The notes under the pieces are model-generated. The model was not told the origin of the DNA. It was given only the letters and a program-made list of their open reading frames with translations, and ran no database searches. Both the position numbers and the translations under genes were made by a program. Shown piece by piece: positions 1-8,355 of a DNA stretch of 64,000 bases; the stretch's first letter is position 1; every line of letters begins with the position of its first letter. Where the stretch lies: the NCBI GenBank assembly GCA_946478525.1, contig CAMLCH010000007.1:1-64000 (forward strand). Reading direction: 5' to 3'. Origin of the DNA: Snodgrassella alvi_G (GTDB lineage Bacteria > Pseudomonadota > Gammaproteobacteria > Burkholderiales > Neisseriaceae).

Positions 1-733
1 TAATAAAATAATTCTTTTAAACTACGATAAATATAAAAAAGCAAGTAGATCTACTCTGAATTTTATTAAATTGAATTATGATAACGAAGCGATTTTATAT
101 TTTATCCAAAAAAATCTCATAGATTATCTTGATTTAATGGAAGAAGATAATGAATTATTTGATTATGAAGAAGCATTAAGTCTGATTAATATATCAATTG
201 ATGACGATAGTGCTATCAGGTTACTGAAATGTACTGATAACCCGGTATCTATTTGTGAGCAAAATTTCTCACCGGCAGTAATGGTATATGTGCTGAAGCA
301 TAACTTTAATAAAGATGATTTAGTGAATTTAATCAAAGACTATGATAAATATAGTGAAGATATTAAGAATCTTATTGTAGAACAGTCAATTAAAAATTGT
401 GAATTGATTGTAATAAAACAAAAAACAGATATTGCAGATAATCTTTTGAATAAATTGTTTATTTCTGAAAAGCTAGGAGAGAATAAAAAAATTGATTTAT
501 TTATTCAGACTTTACCCTATAAATATATGCATGTAGCAGAACGCAGGCAGGCATTAAAAAGTATGCAATTAGGCGAATTTAATAAAATATGGAGTCGTGG
601 TACGCCAAAGATTAAATGTCGTGATGAATATAGTCGTCTGTTGCTAGCACTAAAAGCACAAGGTTTAATACAGGATTTCTGTGTAGATAATAAACAAGAG
701 AATTATTATCGAATTACTAAAAGAAATGGTTGA
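1..733 (+). CDS. C-terminal part of an unidentified large protein (5' end outside window)
   Basis: The reading frame is open from the first bases of the window, with no stop upstream of the TTG at 71. The visible roughly 243 residues are therefore the C-terminus of a gene starting before base 1, not a TTG-started small protein. The sequence is Lys/Asn/Ile-rich and looks all-helical, with no membrane segment. It ends in a winged-helix-like tail (LLLALKAQGLIQDF, then YYRITK). The style recalls the C-terminus of very large YobI-type P-loop NTPases, but the NTPase domain is not in view, so this is only a guess. Base composition is more AT-rich than the genes that follow, as is usual for accessory genes. 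Confidence 0.6.
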   Translation, partial: NKIILLNYDKYKKASRSTLNFIKLNYDNEAILYFIQKNLIDYLDLMEEDNELFDYEEALSLINISIDDDSAIRLLKCTDNPVSICEQNFSPAVMVYVLKHNFNKDDLVNLIKDYDKYSEDIKNLIVEQSIKNCELIVIKQKTDIADNLLNKLFISEKLGENKKIDLFIQTLPYKYMHVAERRQALKSMQLGEFNKIWSRGTPKIKCRDEYSRLLLALKAQGLIQDFCVDNKQENYYRITKRNG

Positions 734-759
734 AAGTATATTGGTTGAACAATTTCAAA

Positions 760-1626
760 CTAATTAGTTAATTTTATTGCCATAATGCTTATGGCATAGA
801 TGCCGATAGCTATAATGCTGATACAAGTACCACAGGAAATAGGTTTAACGGAGTAACCGGTACCCAGATAGTGGGTTTCAAGAACAATGATATTGGCTGC
901 TGGAGGAAGCAGGCAAAATAAGTAAAGTGCAGCACTATTTTCCAGAATAAGGTTCTGCCGGCACAGACAGGCAATGCCAAGCAGGGCGGAGAGGATGCAG
1001 AAATAAGCCGCAGCTTTTTTCAGGAAGGTCTGAATAGTGTTTCTGATGTCGGTCAGAGTAATTTTGCTTTTAGTCAGCCACATACCGAGAATAGCCATGC
1101 CAAGAAAGCTCATCAGAAATTTGGCCAGGGAATAAATTAAATCCAGCTCGCGGATTTGTTTACCCAGTGGTAATAGTAAGCAGCCAATAATAATGGCAAT
1201 GACCGGAGGCATCTGAATCAATTTTCTGATATTGAACCGGATGCCGGTAAGAAGCCATGCACCAAGTGAGTTACCGACAATAGAACTACCGATGTAGGCA
1301 GATATAAATATTGCCGCAGCCTGATTACCAAAGAGCGAAGCCGCTACGGGAAGACCAAGCCAGCCAATATTCAGATAGCTGAAACACAGGCTGCTTACCG
1401 GATTGATCCGGAGGAATTTACCGGTAAGCAGCATTATGCTCATGACGACAATAGTGGTAATTAATACCACGCCCATATTGCTGAAATTGGTCGCTATATT
1501 ATAGATAATTACAACAGGGATAATGAATTTTGTCAGCAGCAGAGATAATATAGGTTTTGCATCCCAGGTTAATTTGCCGGCGATTAGACCACAGAGCAGG
1601 TAAATCAGGGGTAAAAACAGGGTCAT
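760..1626 (-). CDS. AEC-family (auxin efflux carrier-like) permease
   Basis: This 288-residue, almost wholly hydrophobic protein has about nine to ten predicted membrane helices, the usual size and layout of the AEC family. That family moves small organic anions such as malate or malonate across the inner membrane. The N-terminal block (LPLIYLLCGLIAGK), a Lys-Phe-Ile-Ile-Pro motif in helix 2 and the following NIATNF region fit the family. The gene stands alone, convergent with the partial gene upstream (26 bp between stops) and followed by a spacer of about 380 bp. Substrate cannot be told from sequence. Confidence 0.8.
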   Translation of the reverse strand: MTLFLPLIYLLCGLIAGKLTWDAKPILSLLLTKFIIPVVIIYNIATNFSNMGVVLITTIVVMSIMLLTGKFLRINPVSSLCFSYLNIGWLGLPVAASLFGNQAAAIFISAYIGSSIVGNSLGAWLLTGIRFNIRKLIQMPPVIAIIIGCLLLPLGKQIRELDLIYSLAKFLMSFLGMAILGMWLTKSKITLTDIRNTIQTFLKKAAAYFCILSALLGIACLCRQNLILENSAALYLFCLLPPAANIIVLETHYLGTGYSVKPISCGTCISIIAIGIYAISIMAIKLTN

Positions 1627-2006
1627 ACCGGCTCCCTGAGCATTGTATTGGTTTTTAATAGTTTATTGTAGCTTATTTTTTTCAGATCATTAGGTCATCT
1701 GCATGTGTTCGATAAGGTATTTATATACTTGCAATACGTTTAATTATTTTTTTATCGGTGTACTCTGAAAAGTTTTAGTATTTGAGTTTTTTCTAGAGTC
1801 TTATAATCAGTGTTACTGGTGTAGCTGTGGGATAGGGACACAAATTTAGCAGTCATTTATCATTGTTTTGGTATTTGTTATGTGCTTTATTGCTTTTAGT
1901 CAGGCATAAAGATTTCTATTTATCGGCAGTTGTGCTATTTGGTTTTGGTAAGTGTATTGTAACGCCACCAATCAGATTTCACTAATAGCGTTTTTCCTAA
2001 AGTAGT
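1627..2006. other. AT-rich spacer, no gene seen
   Basis: About 380 bp between the AEC permease start and the stop of the sugar transferase. No ORF, RNA gene or clear hairpin-plus-T-run was recognised. It should contain the permease promoter and the end of the polysaccharide operon transcript. Confidence 0.5.
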
Positions 2007-3245
2007 TTAGCGCGCACCAAAACCGGTGATCATGGTTTTCAGGGTTTTGAAAAGGATCAATACATCGAGTGAAAAAGAAAAATGCTTGATGTAATAAAAA
2101 TCATGTTCGATTTTTATCTGGGTTTGTTCGGTATCGGCTGCGTAACCATGGGTCACTTGTGCCCAGCCGGAAATGCCGGGTCTAACGATGTGGCGATAAT
2201 CGTAAAAAGGGATTTCCTGAATAAACTGGTCGACAAAAACTTTTTGTTCCGGGCGCGGACCGATTAAACTCATATCACCTTTAAGAATGTTCCAGAATTG
2301 TGGCAGTTCATCAATTCGGGTTTTGCGAATAATGTTGCCGATACGGGTAACACGACTGTCACCCAGTTGCGCCATTTGGGCACCGTTTTTTTCTGAATCG
2401 GCACACATGCTGCGAAATTTGTAGATGCGAAATTCGCGCCCGCCTCGACCGACACGATTCTGAATGAACAGGATTTTTCCGGGGCTTTCCAGTTTAACGG
2501 CAATGGCGGTTAAGGTCATTAACGGTACGGTAATGGGGGCGGAAAGCAGGATTATGGCGATGTCCCAGACACGTTTGAATAGCACGTAAGTAGGCGACGG
2601 CAGCAGGGAACCAAGATCATTTTCATATAGGTGGTGAATTTTTACTCGTCCGGTGAGGAATTCTTCAACCTGACGAATATTGTAGACAGGCATGCCATTG
2701 AGGGTTTGTTGTGCCAAAAATTTTTGCCAGTATTTATCCAGTTGTGGTTCGTACAGGTCTGCAACTATGCCGTGGATAGTGGTGGTGGCGGGTAATGCTG
2801 GTGTGTCCAGTCTGATCCAGTTTACATTTGGTAGCTGATCGGCATTATGGGCACGACCAAAGGGCAGATAAGCATAGGTGGTGATGAATTTGTTGCGATA
2901 ATAGATATAGGATACACACAGAAATAATGACAGGCAGCCGGCGATAAATAAAAACCAAACGGTATAGTGCAGGTTGAAAAATTTAGCTGCCATCCACATG
3001 CCGAAAAACCAGAAGAAGGTATGAGGTAAAGCAATGACGGCGGATTTGCGTCCAGGAAAGTTGCTGAATACGGACAGGGATTTGGTGTTAAGGATGTGAG
3101 CTATACCGGCAAGGATAATGCTGGTAATAAAAGCCACACTTCCCTGCTGGAAGCCTTTGATGGGCTGCATGATGGCCATAGGCACCAGCATCACCAATAA
3201 GGTACCAAAGAATAATCGGCTTTTATAGGAAAGTAAGCTTTGCAT
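2007..3245 (-). CDS. Polyprenyl-phosphate sugar-1-phosphate transferase (exopolysaccharide initiation)
   Basis: 412 residues. The N-terminal third holds four to five membrane helices. A middle region resembles the CoA-binding-like linker of WbaP/WcaJ enzymes. The C-terminal bacterial sugar transferase domain (about residues 220-405) starts with KRVWDIAIILLSAPITVP and contains KFRSM, RKTRIDELPQFWNILKGDMS and IGPRPE, the signature of PHPT enzymes. These load the first sugar-1-phosphate onto undecaprenyl phosphate at the inner membrane. It is the last gene of the polysaccharide block, 10 bp after the GT2 gene. First sugar unknown. Confidence 0.9.
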   Translation of the reverse strand: MQSLLSYKSRLFFGTLLVMLVPMAIMQPIKGFQQGSVAFITSIILAGIAHILNTKSLSVFSNFPGRKSAVIALPHTFFWFFGMWMAAKFFNLHYTVWFLFIAGCLSLFLCVSYIYYRNKFITTYAYLPFGRAHNADQLPNVNWIRLDTPALPATTTIHGIVADLYEPQLDKYWQKFLAQQTLNGMPVYNIRQVEEFLTGRVKIHHLYENDLGSLLPSPTYVLFKRVWDIAIILLSAPITVPLMTLTAIAVKLESPGKILFIQNRVGRGGREFRIYKFRSMCADSEKNGAQMAQLGDSRVTRIGNIIRKTRIDELPQFWNILKGDMSLIGPRPEQKVFVDQFIQEIPFYDYRHIVRPGISGWAQVTHGYAADTEQTQIKIEHDFYYIKHFSFSLDVLILFKTLKTMITGFGAR

Positions 3246-3255
3246 AATTTTTGGT

Positions 3256-4077
3256 TTATTTGTTTAGTCGCAAATGGTGATAGAGGTTGCTCAGTAAGGC
3301 GGTTGGTAGTAAACGACTGCTGCCCCTGAGCATGAAACAACCGAACGCTGCTAATAATGGCTGGCTGTGAAGTTGGTTTTTCAGACGTAAAAGTTGCCAC
3401 TCGCTGATAAGGTATTGTAAACCACGACGACGCGCGTGCATGTGGAGACCAGCGCGTGCATAAACAAGAATTTCCGGCAGGTTAGCTGTCTGATAGCCAG
3501 CGGCCAAAAGACGCAGCCATAGGTTGTAATCTTCCATCCACTGATGATGCTGATAACCACCAACGGCTTGTACGGCGCTTTTGCGATAGGCCGCAGCCAT
3601 GTGGTTAATAGGGTTACGCCATTGAGCATATTGGCGGATTGCATGGTCAGTTAAGGGAACTTGTCTGACGTTGCTGGCCTGATCAGGGCTGGCACTGAAT
3701 TCTGCAATTTGCCCACTGAATAGTGCCAGCTCAGGATGTTGTTGGATGTGGTTCCACTGTAACGCAAAGCGCTCAGGCGCACAGATGTCGTCGGTATCCA
3801 TACGTAACACCCATTCATGCTGGCAATGATTGAGCCCGATATTAAGGGCATTACCTAATCCTACATGCTGTTCAATGGCAATGATTTGCAATGGCAGTTT
3901 GGTCTGATAACTCTCGAGTACACTGTGTAACGCGGCGTTGATGGCTCCGTCCAGTACGATAATGATTTGCTCAGGCTGAACACTTTGCGCACAAATACTG
4001 TCCAGACAGGCTTTTAACCAGTCGGGTTGTTCGCGTGCATATAATGATAGCAGTACGGAAAAAGGACATGTTTTCAT
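3256..4077 (-). CDS. Glycosyltransferase family 2
   Basis: 273 residues with a GT-A fold. The nucleotide-sugar binding start is FSVLLSLYAREQPDWLKACL, followed by PEQIIIVLDGAI, the GLGNALNIGL stretch and a DTDD (DXD-type) metal-binding motif near residue 94. It is likely a cytoplasmic or peripheral transferase adding a sugar to the lipid-linked repeat unit. It lies between the Stealth gene (163 bp gap) and the initiating transferase. Sugar and linkage are not predictable here. Confidence 0.9.
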   Translation of the reverse strand: MKTCPFSVLLSLYAREQPDWLKACLDSICAQSVQPEQIIIVLDGAINAALHSVLESYQTKLPLQIIAIEQHVGLGNALNIGLNHCQHEWVLRMDTDDICAPERFALQWNHIQQHPELALFSGQIAEFSASPDQASNVRQVPLTDHAIRQYAQWRNPINHMAAAYRKSAVQAVGGYQHHQWMEDYNLWLRLLAAGYQTANLPEILVYARAGLHMHARRRGLQYLISEWQLLRLKNQLHSQPLLAAFGCFMLRGSSRLLPTALLSNLYHHLRLNK

Positions 4078-4240
4078 GCGTTAACTAATGGTTTGGACTC
4101 TGTGCACCAGATGGTCAGCTATTCTTAATTATATCGCAACAATGTTATGCGGTGCTTGGATATATGTATTTTAGTTAATCAGCAATGGTAGTAGGATTCT
4201 CTGTATTGATTTTGTAGCCAGTTTATACGTGGATTGTTTG

Positions 4241-5305
4241 TTAATTGTCATCCAGCTCAAAGGAGGCTTTATCAGGCAAATAATGCTGATAAAAAGCTGT
4301 CTGGAGGCTATGTAGTTGTGCCAGTAATTCGGTATCGCTACTGGAGCAGGTATCATTCAGGCAGATAAAGCGGATATCAGTATGCTGATGCAGATGATTT
4401 ATTGCCTGTTGTAATTGTGTCGGATTGCTGATGTTTTGCACAAAGCCATCGTTGTATTTATGAGGAATGAAAGCTCCGCTAGCCAGATGCCAGTAGCGGT
4501 TGAGGTAGATGGTCAGGTCGTTGGCAGCACGAAAACGGTTAGCTGTACAGGCCAGTATTTCTGGTTCGAAATGTTGGAAAACCTGTTGCAGGGTTTGACG
4601 GGTGTAGGGTTGGGGTAAATGCCAGTGAGTAAACCAGAAATAATGCCGATAGTAATATTTAAGCAGGGTGTTGCTTAGTTTATCCAGTAGACTATAGCTC
4701 GGATCGAACAGAAAACGGGAAGCGAGGGTGGCAGGATGGTGGATTCGGTTGATCAGGGCAATGTTGTTATTTAAAGCATCGACCCAGCTGTTATAGCCAC
4801 GTAAACGCTGAAACAGTTTGCCACGACGAAGCCAGCCATGACTAAGAAAATCAACGGGCAAACCTTGCTGAAAAAAACGCTCCGGCGGAGTGGGACGCAA
4901 TATAACTGTATCGTCATTGAGATAAATAAATTGTTCACTCAGACCTTTTAGGTTCACCAGATTCATTTCAATAGCGGAAGAATTGAATACTGGCAGATTT
5001 TGCGGTTGCATAAATAGCTGCTGATGGCTGACAATCTCTACTTTGGGGTGATCAGTGCGCAACCATTCAGGGTATTGATTGGCCGTAATCAGATAAATTT
5101 TGTGGTACCACGGACAATTTTTTTCGATGGAACGCAAAACATAGCGCAGGGTACCGAAATCCTGATAACGGTTGCTGCTAATGGCATCATGACGTCCCTG
5201 GTGTTGGGGTAAATAATGATTTTTTTCTGCCAGCCATGCCGGATCACTACCATCTACCCATGGCAGGACGAAGTCAATTGGTGTGGTAGTTGGGTTGCTG
5301 TTCAT
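4241..5305 (-). CDS. Stealth-family sugar-phosphate transferase
   Basis: 354 residues with the conserved Stealth blocks in order: CR1 (IDFVLPWVDGSDPAW, residues ~11-25), CR2 (RYQDFGTLRYVLRSIEKNCPW, then KIYLITANQYPEWL), the NSSAIEMNL and FIYLNDDTVI motif, and a C-terminal HKYNDG-type region. In pathogenic Neisseria and other bacteria this family makes phosphodiester-linked capsules by moving hexose-1-phosphate from a nucleotide sugar. The start overlaps the end of the GT32 gene by 4 bp (ATGA), showing translational coupling. The gene implies a phosphodiester linkage in this organism's surface glycan. Confidence 0.9.
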   Translation of the reverse strand: MNSNPTTTPIDFVLPWVDGSDPAWLAEKNHYLPQHQGRHDAISSNRYQDFGTLRYVLRSIEKNCPWYHKIYLITANQYPEWLRTDHPKVEIVSHQQLFMQPQNLPVFNSSAIEMNLVNLKGLSEQFIYLNDDTVILRPTPPERFFQQGLPVDFLSHGWLRRGKLFQRLRGYNSWVDALNNNIALINRIHHPATLASRFLFDPSYSLLDKLSNTLLKYYYRHYFWFTHWHLPQPYTRQTLQQVFQHFEPEILACTANRFRAANDLTIYLNRYWHLASGAFIPHKYNDGFVQNISNPTQLQQAINHLHQHTDIRFICLNDTCSSSDTELLAQLHSLQTAFYQHYLPDKASFELDDN

Positions 5306-6057
5306 TGCTGTTTCCGTTTCAGCAAGGCGATAAGTTTCTGGCTATTGTTTGCACCCAGTATGTGGCGCAGGATGTTCAGGATGATGCGTTTCAGGTTATT
5401 CACACCTTTGCTGTCATTGAGCCAAGTACCGTCATAATGATGAATACAGACGGTGTTGGCGGTGATGTTGAGCTGATGGGTATAGGCATTTTTGGCCATA
5501 AAATAATCGCTGGGGTAGACGCAAACGTAATCTGTTATTTGCTGTAGCTGGTTATTCAGTTGAACGTGGTGTTGCTGATAGATCTGTTTAAATAGCTGGT
5601 TGATGGTAACGGGGTGCTGTGCATCAAATTCGAGGTGCTGGTATTGCTGGTAGATATCGCGCATTAATGCGCTGCCTGCTTCACAACCCATGACTCCAGC
5701 CTGAGGATTACAGGTTAATTCACGGCTGTAGGGATTCATCCCTTCTTCGAAACCGGTAAAGCAATGATGATGTAGGAATGGATCTAGCGAGGCCAGCATC
5801 TGTACATCGGTATCCAGATAGATGCCACCGTATTGATACAGAGCCTCTATGCGGCATACGTCGGCGACGAAGGCATATTTACCGGCAGCATAAGCGGCGT
5901 TGGCATAGTGATTATTCTGGTAAGGATAATTTTGTTCGTTCCATAATTTAAGCTGGTAATCGGGCAAAAACTGACGCCAGCTGGCGATGTAGCGTTGAGT
6001 CGAGTCTGGCAGTGGGTTAGGGCCAAACCAGCAATAGTGTATAAGTTTGGGGATCAT
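5302..6057 (-). CDS. Glycosyltransferase, GT32/capsular polysaccharide synthesis type
   Basis: 251 residues. The start IPKLIHYCWFGPNPLP and the later RIEALYQYGGIYLDTDVQML block (DXD inside) are hallmarks of the GT32 / OCH1-like DXD sugar-binding family. No membrane helix, so probably cytoplasmic. It overlaps both neighbours by 4 bp (flippase upstream, Stealth gene downstream), so the three are translated as a coupled unit. Donor sugar unknown. Confidence 0.88.
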   Translation of the reverse strand: MIPKLIHYCWFGPNPLPDSTQRYIASWRQFLPDYQLKLWNEQNYPYQNNHYANAAYAAGKYAFVADVCRIEALYQYGGIYLDTDVQMLASLDPFLHHHCFTGFEEGMNPYSRELTCNPQAGVMGCEAGSALMRDIYQQYQHLEFDAQHPVTINQLFKQIYQQHHVQLNNQLQQITDYVCVYPSDYFMAKNAYTHQLNITANTVCIHHYDGTWLNDSKGVNNLKRIILNILRHILGANNSQKLIALLKRKQQ

Positions 6058-7532
6058 TGGGCAGGCCGGCGATAAATAATGATTAGCAGGATGCTGAAGG
6101 GTATGGCTGCCACAGGAGCCGTCATGCAGCTAAGTTTAACCCAATCCAGAAAATGATGGACTTTGATGCTGTTGACAGGGTGCCAGCCCACGCTAATACT
6201 GATGGCAATGGTTGTATAGATGGTCAGCCACAGCATATAGGGGCGAACACAGGATAGGGATAGGATATGTTTGCAGTTGTAATACAGCATTTCGCTACTA
6301 CGATAAAGAAATGATGTTAGGGCTGCCAGTAATATACCTGCTATACCCCACAGCTGGATGAAACAGATTGAGCAAGTGAGATTAAGAGCAGCTTCAATTA
6401 AAGCTTGAGGCTTGGTTTCTTTATATCGGCCGGCGGCCATAATCATGGTCATGGCCGGAATTCGGCTATTTTCGATGATGCCCACTAATAAGAACAGTAA
6501 GCCCAGCAGTGGCTGATGATAATTGGCGTCAGTCATTTTTTCGGTATAAATCTGAATAAATGGTGCCAGCAGTAAGCCGGTACAGGTATAGACCCACCCC
6601 AGAAAACACATGAACAGGCGGTTATAACGACAAAAATTACGTTTGGTGTGGTTGAAATCAATATTCAGACCGTGGCCGAATATAGCCTGCATGCCTTGGG
6701 AAATGGATTGTAACGCCATTTTGATGGCGCCAAATATCAATGCATAGACGGCGTAAATACTGGCGTCTTTCAGTGATAAAAATAATGTGATTAGTACCAG
6801 TGGCGAGCTGAAGATCAGTAGGCCGGTGAGCTGGTGAGTTAAGGCATCCCAGGTCTGTTGCAAATGATAGGGTTCAGCATGATTGGTATCCTGCTGATCG
6901 AGATCGGGATAGGTATGTTTGACATAGCAGCGATACAGGAAAAATTTACTGATCAGTATAATGCTGGAGGCGATCTGCACAATGAGAATACTGTAGCCGG
7001 ATTTGATTAACCAATAACAAACGGCAATGTTGGCCAGTATGCTGCCGGCCTGTACAACTGAAACTACATAAGTTTTCTGATCAGCAGTGAGTAAAGCACG
7101 GTAGCTGCCGAAAAAGAAAAAATCCATTATGTTTACAGCACCCATTACCAGCACCATGTAAAAGGTCAGAGTGGCACTGATTTGTTTTTCGGTTAGCCAG
7201 GCAAATAAAATGGCCAGTACCAGTAAGCCGAGTGCAAAGAGGCTACCGGAGATACGATAAAAACGTTGGGTGGCTGCCAGTATACGGTTTCTCAGGCAGA
7301 TGTTGCGGGAAGTGAGTGCCTGATAAAGTGCGACTATTGCTGCTGCACCAATGCCAGCTTCAAGCAAGGTTAAATAGGCAATAAACTGTTTAATCGACGC
7401 AATCATGCCGTTGGTAGCGGAACCATAGGTAACGACGATCAATGGCGGTAAAATAAATCCGCCAAGTGCTGTAATAATCTGTAACAGCAAATTGGCAGAA
7501 ATATTTTTCAGGATAACAGCACGGGTGCTCAT
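6054..7532 (-). CDS. Polysaccharide flippase (Wzx/MOP superfamily)
   Basis: 492 residues with about 12-14 hydrophobic helices and the N-terminal pattern of O-antigen/EPS flippases (NISANLLLQIITALGGFILPPLIVVTYG). It would flip the lipid-linked repeat unit across the inner membrane. It is the first gene of the polysaccharide block and starts 28 bp downstream of the SPOR gene, so it may be read from the birA-coaX promoter as well as its own. No Wzy-like polymerase is visible in the block. Confidence 0.85.
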   Translation of the reverse strand: MSTRAVILKNISANLLLQIITALGGFILPPLIVVTYGSATNGMIASIKQFIAYLTLLEAGIGAAAIVALYQALTSRNICLRNRILAATQRFYRISGSLFALGLLVLAILFAWLTEKQISATLTFYMVLVMGAVNIMDFFFFGSYRALLTADQKTYVVSVVQAGSILANIAVCYWLIKSGYSILIVQIASSIILISKFFLYRCYVKHTYPDLDQQDTNHAEPYHLQQTWDALTHQLTGLLIFSSPLVLITLFLSLKDASIYAVYALIFGAIKMALQSISQGMQAIFGHGLNIDFNHTKRNFCRYNRLFMCFLGWVYTCTGLLLAPFIQIYTEKMTDANYHQPLLGLLFLLVGIIENSRIPAMTMIMAAGRYKETKPQALIEAALNLTCSICFIQLWGIAGILLAALTSFLYRSSEMLYYNCKHILSLSCVRPYMLWLTIYTTIAISISVGWHPVNSIKVHHFLDWVKLSCMTAPVAAIPFSILLIIIYRRPAQ

Positions 7533-7560
7533 GGTTTATTAGTTTGACGAGAGGTCAGAC

Positions 7561-8355
7561 TTAGTGACATGAACCGCTACGCTGTATCTGACCATAGCGA
7601 CCAGTGATTTTGTTGATGTCCTGTATCGCAGAATTATCTACACCGGTGAATGTTACTCGCATTTTGGCGATGCTGGTGGCGGTATTGGCCGTGTCGTCGC
7701 TGTTACTGCTTTCTAAGGTACTAACGGATGCTTCACTGAAGCCTTTCATTTTAGCTCGTACCATTAGTGATTCAGCATCTTCACGGCGGTTAAATATGCC
7801 CAGACTGATTTTGCCCTGAGCAGTACCATAATCGAAACCATGTTCCTGTAAACGTTTACGGGTGTCTTCGTCAATGTTGTTTAAGGTAACCATATAACGA
7901 GTAGGTCTGCTGACCCGGTTAGATTTGGCGGAAGGGGTAATTTGTTCAACAAGGCGTTTAGCACTATATGGCCATTGTCGCAGTAATCCTTTGATACGAT
8001 GAAAGTCATTCTCGGGCAAAGTGACAGTTGCACTACAGTTTACGCTGGCAGGTGTGGCAGGTGTTGCTGAGTCGGTTTTGCTTTCAGCTTTAGGTTGCGA
8101 ATTGGGTGTCGCTTCTGTTTTAATCACTGGTGGTTTTGGTGGATTAACGGCATTATTATCTGACTGATTATTGTTATTATTGGTCATAGAGGCATTACGC
8201 ACGCTGATATCAGGAATAGCCGGTGCCACAATTTCTACTTCACTGCTGGCTGTAGCTTTCGGTGTTGCAGAAGGTCCAAGTACCAGTTTGCCTGCAACCA
8301 TGCAGCCAAAAACCACGATATTCAATGCGACTAATATTGCAAATAGCCATTTCAT
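7561..8355 (-). CDS. SPOR-domain membrane-anchored protein
   Basis: 264 residues. A single N-terminal membrane helix (WLFAILVALNIVVFGCMVAG) is followed by a low-complexity Asn/Pro/Ala linker and a C-terminal SPOR-like region (YGTAQGKISLGIFNRREDA to MKGFSEASVST), the fold that binds denuded peptidoglycan at division sites. It is bitopic with the C-terminus periplasmic. The start overlaps the end of birA-coaX by 4 bp, so the two are coupled. As I recall, the same gene order occurs in Neisseria. Two cysteines (one mid-protein, one next to the C-terminus, GSCH) may form a periplasmic disulfide. Confidence 0.8.
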   Translation of the reverse strand: MKWLFAILVALNIVVFGCMVAGKLVLGPSATPKATASSEVEIVAPAIPDISVRNASMTNNNNNQSDNNAVNPPKPPVIKTEATPNSQPKAESKTDSATPATPASVNCSATVTLPENDFHRIKGLLRQWPYSAKRLVEQITPSAKSNRVSRPTRYMVTLNNIDEDTRKRLQEHGFDYGTAQGKISLGIFNRREDAESLMVRAKMKGFSEASVSTLESSNSDDTANTATSIAKMRVTFTGVDNSAIQDINKITGRYGQIQRSGSCH

